Assembly: GCA_951799425.1 (NCBI GenBank)
Contig: OX637410.1
Coordinates: 5,208,001-5,272,000 of the forward strand
Source: Ilex aquifolium
Lineage: Eukaryota; Streptophyta; Magnoliopsida; Aquifoliales; Aquifoliaceae
Length of the DNA stretch: 64,000 nt
Direction of reading: 5' to 3'
Shown here: positions 1-11,719 of the stretch, piece by piece
How the letters are laid out: every line of letters begins with the position of its first letter
Numbering within the stretch: position 1 is the stretch's first letter
Position numbers and translations under genes: made by a program
The notes under the pieces: generated by a model
Told to the model about the DNA's origin: nothing
What the model saw: the letters and a program-made list of their open reading frames with translations, nothing else
The model's database searches: none

Positions 1-2026
1 AATTTTCCCAAATACTTTCCAATTCATTACCTTTAACCATCCAATCTTATTCAACATTCATCTATTGAATCATTTACATCAAAATGTTGTCCAAGGAGTT
101 CATTATATGTCCCCTTTTTACAAATTTACAATTTTCAAACGAATTACATGATCTATTACAAAAATGCAATGTAAGAGCCACATTCCGACTCCATCATCAA
201 CACGGGCCCATGTGAGGGCCGTCCACCGGTGCTTGTCCAACACTTGAAATATATTCCCATAAAGGGTGAGCCATGCTCAATAGGGTATCTCCTAAGGAGG
301 CTACTCCCCAACCCAGATGCATTTGAAATGTCACATGCAATTCACCACAAAATCATTCATTCAAGAATATCAACTCATAAATGTATGCCACAATGCTATG
401 CGATGTCATGAGGTGAAACTCACACATCCAATACAACCCGAGCCCTCCACCTGCTCCCATAACACATGTAATGCCATATGTATGTATTCGGGCATTCCAA
501 GCCCCCGCCATTGATGTTAGACGTCCAATGACCATTTTATAAAATCCTTGGGTCTTTCATGGGGTGGGTATTTAGGGACTTCCAGCAACAGGTACCCAAC
601 AGACACAACATCTATGTACTTCCACCAACGGCTCCACATACGCCGACACACTTTATGGACTTAATACCAATGAGAGTGCGTATCCGAAGTTACGGGGTCT
701 TGCACTTGAGAGAGAACATAGCCCTTCTTGCTAACTTGACCCTTGTTTTCAATGTAACCCGTGCGACTCAATCGAACCTAGGTCTAACTTTCCTGAGCAC
801 ACGTATCAACCCACCAAGGATGGTGTTTGATCCAAAACATGCACACACACTTGCACTCATGTCTAATGTCCACGAATGCGATGCTACCCGTGCATATACA
901 AATGTAATGTACAATTGCAATTATAATATCATGAGCATATTATGAACATATACATTTTTCACAAACATTTCCAATTTCTCTCAATGCCAATTATATCATA
1001 AAGCATATAATCACATTCCATAATCTCCACTAAGCATGTTATATCCTTTTCAGCTCAAATAGCACAATTAATCAATTATAGGGATTTTATCAAACACCTA
1101 TAAGGCTCAAGATTATGTAAACACATTGCATGCCCAAATCAACACATTTTTCATGAAATTCCAAATCAAGCAATTTCACCAAAACCCAATCATGCAAGAT
1201 TTGATCTAAACACATTCTTATACCCATTTTCATATTCTAACAACCCTAGGTATGTGTTATACATGAGATTTCATCTCTAACACCCTACCCATTTCATATT
1301 TCAACCCTAGGTTTGAATTAAACCTAGTTAGAAAAGGAACCCTAGTTCTTGTAGCATATATTTGCGTAGAAATAACTCCAAAAATCTCAACTCAAGCTTC
1401 AAAGCTTTGATCCCAAAAATTTCTTCTTCGAGATGGTGGTGAAGCCCGCGATATTTGGTATCTATGTGTAGCTCTCGTCGAGTAGAGTAACTTTTGTTCT
1501 TGGTCTGAAGAGATCCGACAGTCAGATCGCCGTAGATTGGAAGGACAAGGTGAGAGAACCTTGGTTTTCTCTCTCTCTTTTCCGGTGGAGTGCTGGTGTG
1601 TAATGGGGAGAAAATATGATTTTTTCCCCTTTTTATACTCCCAGTTGCTTGGCTCTCATTAACCTACACGTCATGTATTATTCTGATCCAATTTTATCCC
1701 GAATCAATTAAATCTCGTCCCATTTTAGGTTCAGTACATTTTTATTGAACTAAATTTAAATTATTTCTCGGGTTTCACAATTAAATCCCAATCGCGTTTA
1801 TTTTAGTCCCGTGACGCTCTATCGCATCGTAAAACGTAAAAAATTCGACTGCCACAGAATTCGATGAAATTTGACTGGGTAGTTAGATTTCACAAGATGA
1901 ATCCAAAGGTTAGGTCTATTTCATCATCCGAGTTCTAGAAAAATTCGGGTTTTCAACCTGCACTGTAACCGTTGATTACCATTTTGCCCCTTTTTAATAA
2001 AATTTTAAATTTTCCCAGGTTTTACA
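1..2026 (-). mobile_element. Element H: chromovirus-type LTR, cut by the window start
   Basis: The segment aligns by eye with the LTRs of element A. It has the same conserved block around 226-300 (AAAGGGTGAGCC, then AATAGGGTATCTCC) and the same TATA/inverted-repeat arrangement at 1605-1637. It ends in GGTTTTACA at 2026, as the A and B LTRs do. The DNA after 2026 is not an obvious polypyrimidine run, so this is either a solo LTR or a copy with a decayed PPT. The left end and any target duplication lie outside the window. Small ORFs inside, such as 559-945, are not conserved and are regarded as chance. Confidence 0.75.
1605..1637 (-). promoter_or_regulatory. H core promoter: TATA box next to an inverted repeat
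   Basis: On the minus strand TATAAAAA (1630-1637) is followed at once by an imperfect inverted repeat with 11-bp arms (1605-1615 and 1619-1629, one mismatch). It corresponds in position to the perfect repeat in the A LTRs. The promoter role is inferred from the TATA box and from its place within the LTR. Confidence 0.5.
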
Positions 2027-2700
2027 TTCTAAACCCTTGAGACTTTCCAAGGTCGAATAAATCTATTGCATATTTATAGGTGGTGAAAATAGAAGTTAAT
2101 TGGTGAGTAGGTAACCAAATTTTTCTAAAAGACTCCTCGAGCACTTATGTAAAAGAGCAGTGTCTATAGAAAAACTACCTCCAAGAATGAACAGTGGACC
2201 ACTTGAGCAATCAGGGAGCGTTGACCACTGTTTTTCCATTTTTCAGCTCTCTTTATTTTTCAGAACCGCTTGAACATTTCTTTAACCTTCTAAGTACGAA
2301 GGGGTGATACACAAAAAAATTCATACCAAGACTTTTATAGTATTTTAAAACCAACCCTCCAAATTTAAAAAATATTTTCCTTATTAATACGAGAATTATG
2401 TTGTGGATTTAAATATGAAACTTTTAAATCCATTTTTATCACCCAAGTTAAACCAATCTAAGACAAATAGGTATCTAGGTCTCTTACCTCACTTAAGCTT
2501 GATGGATTCCAAGAAGTCTTCATATGTTGCATGTAGTTTGAGCTTTTTAATCACATCTTGCATTGGTATTCTTTCTTCATAAGTACTATGACCATGGATT
2601 TAGTTGAGACATGAACTCACAAAATTTGCTAATTATAATTAGTTTTTTAACAATCTATCCCTTTGGAAATTCTGTGGCAAAATATACAAAAGTAGAAAGT
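2027..2700. other. Unassigned AT-rich DNA
   Basis: I see no coding region, terminal repeat or RNA gene here. It lies between the end of LTR H and the first bases that resemble a C-family LTR, so it may be host DNA or the unrecognised first part of element C3. Confidence 0.4.
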
Positions 2701-3769
2701 TAGAAGATTACAAGGAAATTGTAAAATCCCTTGTATTTAAAATATTGCATATTGTGTGCTTGTCCCTTAAAGTGGTTAATATAAAATGCTTCCCAAGCGC
2801 AGGGAAATATATTGTATAGTAACTCGAAAAATACTGAGGTCGTCTCTTTAGGCAAAACTAGGACACATTCTAAAGATGATGTGATTCAAACAAAATTAAA
2901 GAAATTGTGGTTTTGGAAATTAGGGATAATTGGTAAAACTAAGAGACAATATAAAAAGAAACCGGTTAATCATCAGAGTTCATCCCATCGTGAATACGAA
3001 TTTTGACTTAATTTATAACTCATCCAAGATCGTAATCAAACTCACTTGGATGAAAAATATTCAACTAAAATCAAAATTTAGAAAATATGTATTTTGACAG
3101 TAGAATTAATTTATGAAAGAATTAAAATTATGTTGATTGCAGTGGCTCTAAGAGTTAACCATGCCAAACTCAATTGTCTATGACTAAGCAAAAATGTTTA
3201 CCAATCAACTATGTTCTCAAAATCAATTATTTCAATCAACAAAATAACTTAAGCATTGAAACCCTAATTAAGATTAAAATTACCCATTCACAGATGAGGA
3301 TCCCTTATCTGATTATACCAGAATTAAACAACTCACTCATAATGAAAGTAAAATTGAAAACAATTATGAAAGACATGGTAATTGAAAGATAATTGAAGAA
3401 TTACATTAGGAATTAGAATTTAATCGAGACTTTATATTGAAGATAAGAATTAAAATCGATTAAAAGAATAAAGAATTGAAAGTACTGTAATTAATAAATA
3501 AAACAAATGAAATTTGAAACTATGCATAACAAAATGAAGAACCGTGCTTGTTTGTAGCCCTAATAATGCATAAGAAGAAGAAGCCACCAGAGGAGAGACG
3601 TCCCAGGAAAAAGCACTCAGGAAGGGAGGTCCCCCTAGCATAAAAACAATCCTAATGAGACCTCCAAGAACATGTATATATAGCTGGTGAAGAGTCCCTC
3701 AAGGATTTATCCAATCCTCCTATTTATTTGCTTGAGAATGAATTAGTAAAATATATTCAACCAATCTTT
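2700..3769 (-). mobile_element. Probable left part of the element C3 3' LTR (decayed Athila-type)
   Basis: The phrase around 2787-2860 (TGCTTCCCAAGCGCAGGG, then GAGGTCGTCTC) and the later GGTTAATC...GTTCATCCCA at about 2966-2990 match the order of motifs in the C-family LTRs (for example 11886-12090). A reverse-strand TATATATA lies at 3673-3682. Orientation is the same as the C3 internal region at 44072-46895. The simplest reading is that element B inserted into this LTR at 3769/3770, and that the LTR resumes at 43689. The left boundary is only approximate. No coding sequence is supported. Confidence 0.45.
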
Positions 3770-4031
3770 TGATGCCCCAATTTTTGGTGGTCCTAATTAA
3801 CTATTGATCACCCATCAACCTGCAGAATAACCCGTGATACTGCTTAACCCAATAACACGTAGTTATATCCCATTCACCGGGGTCCATAAGTTTAACAAAA
3901 TTCGGGCAGAGTTTCCTTTGTACAGGGAGCTCTACCTAACACACACAACCTATGCAATTATTATCTATTGACCACACTGGGTCCCAACCATTAATATTCA
4001 ATCATATTTCATTGAATACTAATGCATAACT
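3770..4031 (-). mobile_element. B 3' LTR, segment 1
   Basis: This matches the start of B's right LTR (39941-40195), including GATCACCCATCAAC and the CACCGGGTCC-like stretch. It is broken at 4031 by element A. The last five bases (4027-4031, TAACT) are repeated just beyond A at 16877-16881, which fixes the insertion point. Confidence 0.85.
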
Positions 4032-4354
4032 TGTGACACCCCTAAAATCGGGGGTCTTTTGTCAACCCATTGATCACCCATTAACCCGTGAAAATACCCA
4101 TGAATGCCGCATAACTTGACACTACGTCACCACATCCTCTTTACCGGGAACACGACTACTCAAAGTTTGGGCAGAGTCTCCCTTGTACCAGGCACTCCCA
4201 AATGCATAACCTGTATATCATTCAATCACATGACTCATCCAATGCCCAATATATATTAATTTATCCTCAATATAACACCATTTACATCGTTTGAATAAAA
4301 GGACTCAATACCCAAAGGCCTAGCAAAATCATTTCAAAATTTGAGATTTTAACA

Positions 4355-4553
4355 AAACCTACCAGTAGAAGATGTACAAGTTCTATCGGTAGAAAAAGGC
4401 TACTGAAAAAGTTCTACCGGTAGAAATGTCAATATTCTACCGGTAGGAAAGCTCACTGGAATTGTTCTACCACAAAACTTGACGTTCTACTGGTAGGAAA
4501 TGCCTACTGGAAAAGTTATACCGGTAGAAGAGCTCATCGTTCTACCGGTAGGT
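4355..4553. repeat. Palindrome cluster in the A LTR (TTCTACCGGTAGAA type)
   Basis: About eight exact or near copies of the 14-bp palindrome TTCTACCGGTAGAA lie in 200 bp. One perfect copy is at 4412-4425; others carry one or two changes, or GG instead of AA at the end. The copies are separated by unrelated spacers. The same cluster occurs in the other A LTR at 10668-10862. In the sense direction it lies about 1.7 kb downstream of the TATA box, so it would be transcribed. Confidence 0.8.
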
Positions 4554-6190
4554 CTTCCCAGTTTTCTCCCGATGCAATCAGTTTTCAATTCCAATCCATT
4601 CCAACCATTTACAACAACAACCCAAACTCATAAACCATCAATTTTAAGCAAAATATAATTCATATGAGTTCACTTTACAATCCTTTACATACAATTTCAT
4701 GTCCAAAACTAAATAACATAATAGTTTTTACAAAACATGATTCAAAAGTCACATCTCGACTTCTCTTCAACAATGAGGGCCCGATTGAAAGCCGTCCACC
4801 GACGCATGTCCCGCACTTGAAATGTTGTCCTCATAAAGGGTGAGTCATGCTCAATAGGGTATCTCCTAAAGAGGCTACTCCCCAACCTAGATGCATATGA
4901 AATGTTCACATGCAATTCACAAGCAACAATTAATCGATTCAAGAATATGCAATTCATAATGGATCCTCTATGCCATGCCATATTATGAGATGAGGCCATG
5001 TTATGAGATGAGACTCACACATGCAACTCAAACCGAGCCTTTACCGGCTCCCTCAACACATGCAACTCCATGCATAAGAATCCGGACATTCCAAGCCTCC
5101 GTCATTGATGTTACACATCCAATGACCATTATAAATTCCGGGTCTTTCTTGAGGTGGGTATTTATGGACTCACACCAATGGGCACCCAATCAACACGACA
5201 TTAATGGACTTCCACCAACGGCTCCGCATGCCCCGACAAACTTTATGGAGCCTACACCAACGGAGTGCGTATCCAATCACTGGGTCTTGCACCCATGGGA
5301 TAATCTAGCCCTTCTTGCTAACCCTGATCCAATTTTCAATGCAACCCGTGCGACTTAGTCGAACCTCGGCCCAACTATCCCGAGCCCACGCATCATCCAC
5401 CAAGAATGGTGTTTGATCAAACCATGCACACACACGCACACTCATGTCAATGCCCACGAATGTGATGATACCTGTGCATATGCAATGTAAATGTACAATT
5501 GCATTTCATATCATTATGCAAGTAAGGTCATGAGCACATTATGAACATTTCAATATCCATCAACAATCACTATATCAATATATCATATGCATATACCAAC
5601 ATTTTTCAACATCAATTTCCAAGCATGTTACCACATAATCAATGCACATAACACACTTAATCAACATAGGCATTTAATCAAACACCTTCAAAGCTCCAAA
5701 ATCATGTAATCACACAATATGGCCAAAAAATCACATTTCCCAAGAAATTACAGCAAGACAATTTCTACATACCCAATTCATGCTAGAATTGATTTTAATC
5801 ATTCTTTATACCCATTTCCCACATTTCAACAACCATCGGTAGGTGCTATAAATGAGATTACATCTCTAACACCCTACCCATTCCATATAACAACCATAGG
5901 TTGGAAATAAATCTAATTAGGAAAAGAACCCTACCTCTTGAAGCGTAAAAACAAGTTCTAGAAACCTTCACAAACCAATCTCAAACCTTGATTTCTCCCA
6001 AAAATCCCATTTTTGAATCTTCGGTAAAATCCATGATTTTTGGTACGTAGTCATTGCCCACGTCGCGTAGATGAACTTTAATTCTTGGCCCAAAGGATTC
6101 CGACTAACGGGTAGTCGTAGATCGTAGAGAGAAGTTGAAAACTTTCTCTTTTTCCCTCTTTTCCCTCTCTAACGAAACCCAGCTGAAAAT

Positions 6191-6223
6191 GGGGAGAAAA
6201 TCTGATTTTCTCCCCTATTTATA
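6191..6223 (-). promoter_or_regulatory. A core promoter: TATAAATA next to a perfect 12-bp-arm inverted repeat
   Basis: On the minus strand TATAAATA (6216-6223) is followed directly by GGGGAGAAAATC, one base, and its exact reverse complement (6191-6215). The same repeat is present in the other A LTR at 16463-16487 and, with one mismatch, in H. A TATA box usually starts transcription some 30 bp downstream, which would fall at the far end of the repeat. The start site itself is inferred. Confidence 0.65.
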
Positions 6224-6612
6224 CCCCTTGGAATGCTTGGCTCTCGTCGCACCACACGTCCTCCATTTTCGGATCCGATTTTGTCCCGAAATGATTAAAT
6301 TTCGTCCTGGTTCAAGTTCAAAATATTTTTTTATGAAATTTCTTTAAATTATTTTATAATTTTTGAAATTTAATTTCATGTTTTGTTTTTAGGTCATGCG
6401 ACACCCGATCGCCTCGTAAAACACAAAAAATTTAATTGTCTCGAAATTCAATGAAAATTGACAGGGTAACTAGATTTCGCAAAACGAATCCAACGATAAG
6501 GTCAGTTTCATCATCCGAATTCTAGAAAAATTTGGGTTTTCAACCCGTACCGTATTGAAAAATTACCGTTTTGCCCTTATTCATAAAAATTTAAATTTAT
6601 CCGGGTTTTACA

Positions 6613-6625
6613 TTCTTCCCCCCCT
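6613..6625 (-). other. A polypurine tract
   Basis: The minus strand reads AGGGGGGGAAGAA immediately before the 3' LTR. This is the expected place and composition for the plus-strand primer of reverse transcription. It sets the element orientation and the LTR end at 6612. Confidence 0.8.
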
Positions 6626-6704
6626 GAAAAAAATTTCATCCTCGAAATTCACACACATGCATATTCAACCACATGCGTATGCAACATTCATATAACACTT
6701 ATGA

Positions 6705-7123
6705 CTACAAGAATGTACATTCATCCTCAAATAGGAACGGATAAATGGTACGTATAGTGTCCTCACGCTCCCATGTCACCTCCTCCACACCTCGGTGCTG
6801 CCACATCACCTTCACCAGCCTCACGGTCTTGCCTCGTAAAACCTTCTCTCGGCTATCCATGATACGCACTGGTCCCTCCTCGAAGGTTCCATCTACATCA
6901 ATAACTAACTCGCCCCAATCCACCATATGTGTCAGATCTAGAGTGTACTTCCGGAGCATGGAGACATGGAATACTGCGTGAACACTCGATAAATTTGGCA
7001 GTAACGCCAACCGGTAAGCAACTGTACTAACCCTCTCAGTACCTCGAAGGTCCCAATATACCTCAGCGATAGCTTTCCCTGCTTCTCGAACTTGACCACT
7101 GCCCTCTTAGGCATCACCTTCAA
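6705..7123 (-). pseudogene. A integrase C-terminal region and chromodomain remnant
   Basis: Two overlapping frames, 6938-7123 then 6705-7010, read as one protein with a frameshift near 6990. The first has FEKQGKLSLRYIGTFEVL, the conserved integrase C-terminal motif. The second has HVSMLRKY, then a segment with MDSREKVLRGKTVRLVKVMW followed by VEEVTWERED, which fits a chromodomain. In chromoviruses this domain directs integration towards particular chromatin. The frameshift and the state of the upstream integrase mean it is not expressed as an intact protein. Closely similar to the B copy at 20516-20833. Confidence 0.75.
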
Positions 7124-7129
7124 GAAGAC

Positions 7130-7898
7130 GTGATCTCCAACTTCAAAGTCTAGAAGTCACCGTTGCCTGTCGGTGTAGCTCTTGTGCCAGCTCTGAGCTG
7201 TGAGAAGGCACTTCCGTATCAAGTCCACCTTCTCCTAGGTGTCTCTAACCAAATCCGGACCCGTAGAGGGTCTCTCTCCAACCTCCGTCCAACAAATCGG
7301 AGAACGACACTACCTCCCACAAAGTGCCTTATAGGATGCCATCTGTATGCTCACCTGATAACTATTGTTGTAGGCGAACTCCACTAAGGGTAAATGCTCT
7401 TTCCAGCTACCCTTGAGATCTAGGACGCATGACCGTAGCATGTCCTCTAAAGTCTGGATGATTCTCTCTGACTGACTGTCCGCCTAGGGATGAAAAGCTA
7501 TGCTCATCATCAACAGTGTCCCCATGGCCCGTTGGAAAATCTCCCAAAAATGGGATCATGAACCTTGGATCCCGATCCAACACTATAGGTACAGGCACCC
7601 CATGCAACCAGACTATCTCCCGTATGTACAATCGAAAAAATTCCTCCAGTGTGAAGGTCACCCGCACAGCCAAAAAGTGTACCGACTTCGTAAGCTGGTC
7701 CACTATCACCCATACCGCATCATGTCCCCGCGATGTCTGTGGCAAGTGGATCACAAAATCCATCGTGACGTGCTCCCACTTCCACTCAGCCATCTCCAAA
7801 GGCTGGAGCAACCCTGCTGATCTTTGGTGCTCAGCCTTGACCTGCTAACACGTGAGACATCGGCCAACAAAATCTCCAACGTGCCTCTTCATCCCATT
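7130..7898 (-). pseudogene. A integrase catalytic core remnant
   Basis: The frame 7407-7811 begins with LLQPLEMAEWKWEHVTMDF, the usual start of a chromovirus integrase core, and contains the first acidic residue (MDF) and WVIVDQLTKSVHF. The second acidic residue is seen in LDRDPRF, where family members normally have S in place of L. Immediately after it the frame shifts, and matching sequence continues in other frames to about 7130. The glutamate of the DDE triad therefore cannot be read in the same frame. The linker between the zinc motif and the core is at 7812-7898. Confidence 0.75.
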
Positions 7899-8435
7899 CT
7901 AATAGTACTGGCGACGAAGATCATGATACATCTTCGTTCCACCTGGATGCACGACAAAATGAGAGCAATGAAACTCCCTAAGGATCTCCTCTCTCAGATT
8001 TGTAGTCTGGGGAACTACAACCCTTCCCCTAAACCGAAGACTACAATCCGAGTGAATGGCCCAGTCCTCGTCACTTGTACCTGTCTGTATCCGGTCCATG
8101 ATGGACAGTATCTCCGTGTCCTGCCTCTGGGACTCGATCACCCTGCTCAGTAAGGAAGGCGTAGCCACCAAGCTCCCCAAAGTACCCTGAGCCTGACCCC
8201 TGTAGTGCAGCCCGAATTGTCCCACAGTCTTGAGCATCTGCCACTCCCGGGAAGCCACACTAACTATGACTCCCCGTGACTTCCGGCTGAGTGCATCAGC
8301 CACCACGTTTGCCTTACCGAGATGATAATGCAAAGTAAAGTCATAGTCCTCCAAATACTCCATCCACCTGCGTTGCCTCATGTTGAGGTCCCGCTGTATA
8401 AAGATGTACTTCAGACTCTTGTGGTCCAAAAACAC
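7899..8435 (-). pseudogene. A RNase H C-terminal half and integrase zinc-binding N-terminus
   Basis: The 178-aa frame starts with [10 protein letters not shown], which is the last part of Ty3-type RNase H, and then has [12 protein letters not shown], the conserved end of that domain. After a linker it has [20 protein letters not shown], the start of the integrase HHCC domain. The frame ends before the two cysteines. It is offset in frame from the upstream RNase H half (8446-8679), so at least one frameshift separates them. Confidence 0.75.
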
Positions 8436-8445
8436 CTCAAAATTC

Positions 8446-8712
8446 TCACCATATAAGTAGCCAAACCTTCAAGACAAAAACAATGGCCGTCAATTCCATG
8501 TCATGGGTGGGGTAGTTCTGCTCGTGGTTCTTTAACTGCCGAGAGTGGAAAGCTACCACTCTCCCGGACTGCATCAAAACACACCTGAGTCCGTCCTTGG
8601 AGGCATCACAATATACTGTGTACCTCCGTCCCCTCTCTGGGACTATCAAAATAGGAGCTGAAGTAAGCCTCCCCTTCAACTCTTGGAATGCACTTTCACA
8701 CGAGTCATCCCA
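8446..8712 (-). pseudogene. A RNase H N-terminal half
   Basis: The frame 8446-8679 contains LTSAPIL, then [12 protein letters not shown], where the first catalytic aspartate of RNase H lies, and [15 protein letters not shown], which carries the catalytic glutamate. The usual GLG after DAS is changed to GLR. A stop lies between this frame and the RT frame that ends at 8713, and a frameshift follows at about 8440. Confidence 0.75.
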
Positions 8713-9663
8713 CTAAAACTTGACCTCCTTCTGGGTCATTCTAGTCATAGGTGCAACTAGTCGGGAGAAGTCCTCAATGAACCTCCTGTAATACCCCGCC
8801 AATCCCAAGAAACTACGTATCTCGAAGAATGACTTCGATCTCTCCCAACTCATGACCGCCTCAACCTTCTTTGGGTCAACTGTCACACCTGAAGCCGACA
8901 CCACATGTCCCAAAATTTTTACTCGTGTCAGCCAAAATTCACATTTGCTGAACGTGGCATACAACTGATGGTCTCTCAAGGTCTGGAGACAAACCCTCAA
9001 ATGACCCTCATGCTCCTCCTCTGACTTGGAGTAGATCAAAATGTCGTCTACAAAGGCCACGACAAACTGATCTAGGTAGGGTTGGAACACCCTATGCATG
9101 AGATCCATGAATGTCTTCAGGGCATTTGTCAATCCAAAAGGCATAATCGTGAACTAGAAATGCCCATACTGCATCCTAAACGCCGTCTTAGGGATATCCA
9201 CCTCCCTAATCTTCAACTAATGGTAACCCGTGCGTAAATCTATCTTGGAGTAGACCTGCACCCCTCTCAACTGATGAAACAAAACATCAATTCTCAGAAA
9301 AGGGTATCTATTCTTGATAGTAACCCGATTCAACTGCCGGTAGTCTATACATAGCCGAAGGGTCTTATCTTTCTTCTTGGCAAACAACACCAGAGTGCCC
9401 AAAGGTGAGGTACTCGGTTTAATGAAGCCCTTTTCCATCAATTCATACAATTGGACCTTGAGTTCTTGCAACTCTACATGTGCCATTTGATGCGGAGTCA
9501 TAGAAATGGGCGATGTACCGGGGTGTAACTCAATGGTAAACTCTACATCCCTATATGGAGGTAATCCTGGTAACTTATCCAAAAAAAACGTCCTCATACT
9601 CACAAACCACTCGAGGTAGACACAACTTCTATCTCGCCTCGTCCTCCAAGGTAAGGCTCGCAA
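8713..9663 (-). pseudogene. A reverse transcriptase remnant
   Basis: Two frames cover the RT. The first (9217-9663) has [36 protein letters not shown] and [11 protein letters not shown], with the first catalytic aspartate. The second (8713-9144) has [20 protein letters not shown], the active-site motif FVDDILIYS and [12 protein letters not shown]. Between them, about 70 bp encode the expected DIPKT and FRMQYGHF region but contain stops. The catalytic residues are present, but the protein is interrupted. It is most similar to the B and D RTs in this window. Confidence 0.85.
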
Positions 9664-9695
9664 GCCAGCCCATCAACTACCCGTGCTAACGGTAA

Positions 9696-9983
9696 TCATA
9701 CAATACTTGGGGTAAAAACATCATGTTTCTCTCCTTGAAAGCTGAAGCAAACACCCTCCGGTGTGTGGGCAGTGACTCTCTTCTGATCACAATCAATGAC
9801 AACTCGGTGTGCAGTCAACCAGTCCATCCCAAGGATGACATCAAACTCCAACATGTCCATGACCCTAAGGTCCACGGTGAGTAGAATCCCTGAGATCTCT
9901 AACTCATAACCCCGACATATCTGATCAATGCTTACCCTAACTCCTAGGGGTGAACTCACATGCAATGGCTTTTGAAATAGCAA
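9696..9983 (-). pseudogene. A protease C-terminal part (active site deleted)
   Basis: The frame has SSPLGVRVSIDQICRGYEL, then FDVILGMDWLTAHRVVIDCD, the C-terminal half of the retropepsin domain in this family. The same stretch in B is at 37641-37973 and is preceded there by a readable DSGA active site. In A the homology stops at about 9970 and no DSGA lies upstream, so the catalytic aspartate is missing along with all of gag. Confidence 0.75.
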
Positions 9984-10325
9984 TAGAACACTAATTTAGT
10001 ATCCCAAGGTAGGGATCAAAGTCGTAACATTGAGATTTCTCTCTTTGTCTCACTAATAGTGCGTGTGCCACTTACTAGTAGACATCTACACCCTGAACCG
10101 TCTTGTTCCTTTTCTTTTTTCGACCCCAAGGTTATGTTTTCTAACCTTAGTGTCCCTTTTTCATATACATTTAACCATGCATATTATTCACATAACACAT
10201 AACGCATAACATGTATCATTTAAAACACATAAAATGTATCATTTAAAGCACATAACATGTAATACTCAATGGATGCAATGGTCTAAACTCATGCCCCACA
10301 AGCCCTAGGTAAATCGTGAACCTAA
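9970..10325 (-). other. A leader and gag-deletion junction
   Basis: No gene is visible. The part from about 10120 to 10325 (CCCAAGGTTATGTTTTCTAACC and following) matches B's leader at 39760-39925, so it is the true 5' untranslated region. The 140 bp from 9970 to 10110 match nothing else here and mark the junction of a deletion that removed gag. Confidence 0.6.
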
Positions 10326-10337
10326 GCTCTGATACCA
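10326..10337 (-). other. A primer-binding site (initiator tRNA-Met type)
   Basis: The minus strand reads TGGTATCAGAGC, complementary to the 3' end of plant initiator tRNA-Met. It starts three bases inside the 5' LTR edge at 10341. Confidence 0.85.
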
Positions 10338-10340
10338 AGC

Positions 10341-11719
10341 TGTGACGCCCCTAAAACCGGGGGTCCTTTGTCAACCCGTTAATCACCTATCAACTCGCAA
10401 AAATACCCGTGAATGCCGCATAATCCGACACCACGTCACAATATCCCCTTTACCCGGATCACTACTACTCGAAGTTTGGGCAGAGTCTCCGTTATACCGG
10501 GCACTCCAACCCGCATAACCTGTATACCATTCAACCACATGATCCATCCAAGGTCCAATATACATTAATTTATCCTCAATATAACACCATTTACATCGTT
10601 TGAATAAAAGGACTCAAGACCCAAAGGCCTAGCAAAAGCATTTCAAAATTGGAGATTTTAACAAAACTTACCGATAGAAGATGTACAAGTTCTACAGGTA
10701 GAAAAAGGCTACTGAAAAAGTTCTACCGATAGGAATGTCAACATTCTACCGGTAGGAAAACTTGCTGGAATTGTTCTACCACAAAACTTGACATTCTATC
10801 GGTAGGAAATGCCTACTGGAAAAGTTCTACCGGTAGAAGAGCTCATCATTCTACCGGTAGGTCATCCAGTATTCCTCCGATGCCATCCTTTTTCAATTCC
10901 AATCTATTCCAACCCTTTACAACACTAACCCAAACTCAAATAACATCAATTTTAAACAAAATACAGTTCATATGAGTTTACTTTACAATCCTTTACATAC
11001 AATTTCATGTCCAAAACTAAATAACATAATAGTTTTTACAAAACATGATTCAAAAACCACATCTCGACTTTTCTTCAACAATGAGGGCCCAATTGAGAGC
11101 CGTTCACTGGCGTATGTCCTGCACCTGAAATGTTGTCCCCATAAAGGGTGAGCCACGCTCAATAGGGTATCTCCTAAAGAGGCTACTCCCCAACCTAGAT
11201 GCATATGAAATGTTCACATGCAATTCACAAGCAACAATTAATCAATTCAAGAATATGCAATCCATAATAGATCCTCTATGCCCTGCCATGTTATAAGATG
11301 AGACTCACACATGCAACTTAACCCGAGCCTTTACCGGCTCCCTCAACACATGCAACGCCATGCGTATGAATATGGGCATTCCAAACCCCCATCATTGTTG
11401 TTGCACATCCAATGACCATTATAAATCCCGGGTCTTTCTTGGCGTAGGTATTTATGGACTCACACCAACGGGCACCACCCCGACACGGCATTAATGGACT
11501 TTCACCAACGATTTCGCGTACGCCGACACACTTTATGGACTCTACACCAACAGAGTGCGCATCCAATCAGCGGGTCTTGGACCCGTGAAAAAATCTACCC
11601 CTTCTTGCTAACCCCGACCTAATTTTCAATGCAACCCGTGCGACTAAGTCGAATCTCGGCCCAACTATCCCGTGCCCATACATCATCCACCAAGAATGGT
11701 GTTTGAACAAATCATAGCT
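10341..11719 (-). mobile_element. A 5' LTR, first part
   Basis: This matches 4032-5426 of the left LTR, including the palindrome cluster (10668-10862) and the conserved block near 11095-11190. It breaks at 11719 where C1 begins. About 400 bp of LTR, corresponding to 5427-5828, are missing between this part and the resumption at 16098. Confidence 0.85.
10668..10862. repeat. Palindrome cluster in the A 5' LTR
   Basis: This is the partner of the cluster at 4355-4553. TTCTACCGGTAGAA-type palindromes recur with the same spacers. Several copies have changed at different positions from those in the left LTR, for example CCGATAGG for CCGGTAGA. Confidence 0.75.

Larger units (their letters stand above)
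4032..6612 (-). mobile_element. A 3' LTR (uninterrupted copy, 2581 bp)
   Basis: The LTR runs from TGTGACACC to GGTTTTACA and abuts the PPT at 6613. It is the best reference copy of this LTR family in the window. It carries a palindrome cluster (4355-4553), the conserved CTCACCC/TTTCA block shared by the chromovirus LTRs (about 4783-4880 on the reverse strand) and a TATA/inverted-repeat core promoter (6191-6223). The small ORFs inside are spurious. Confidence 0.85.

Noticed and set aside
559-945. A 128-aa ORF; a similar one of 127 aa at 4975-5358
   Set aside because: They lie within homologous LTRs (H and A), but the homologous stretch in the other A LTR is not open, so there is no sign of a selected protein.
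2812-3392. Small plus-strand ORFs (64 and 72 aa)
   Set aside because: They are short and AT-rich, have no domain, and lie in a probable LTR remnant.
4355-4553. CRISPR array
   Set aside because: The repeats are short degenerate palindromes with irregular spacers in a plant LTR, not regular repeat-spacer units.
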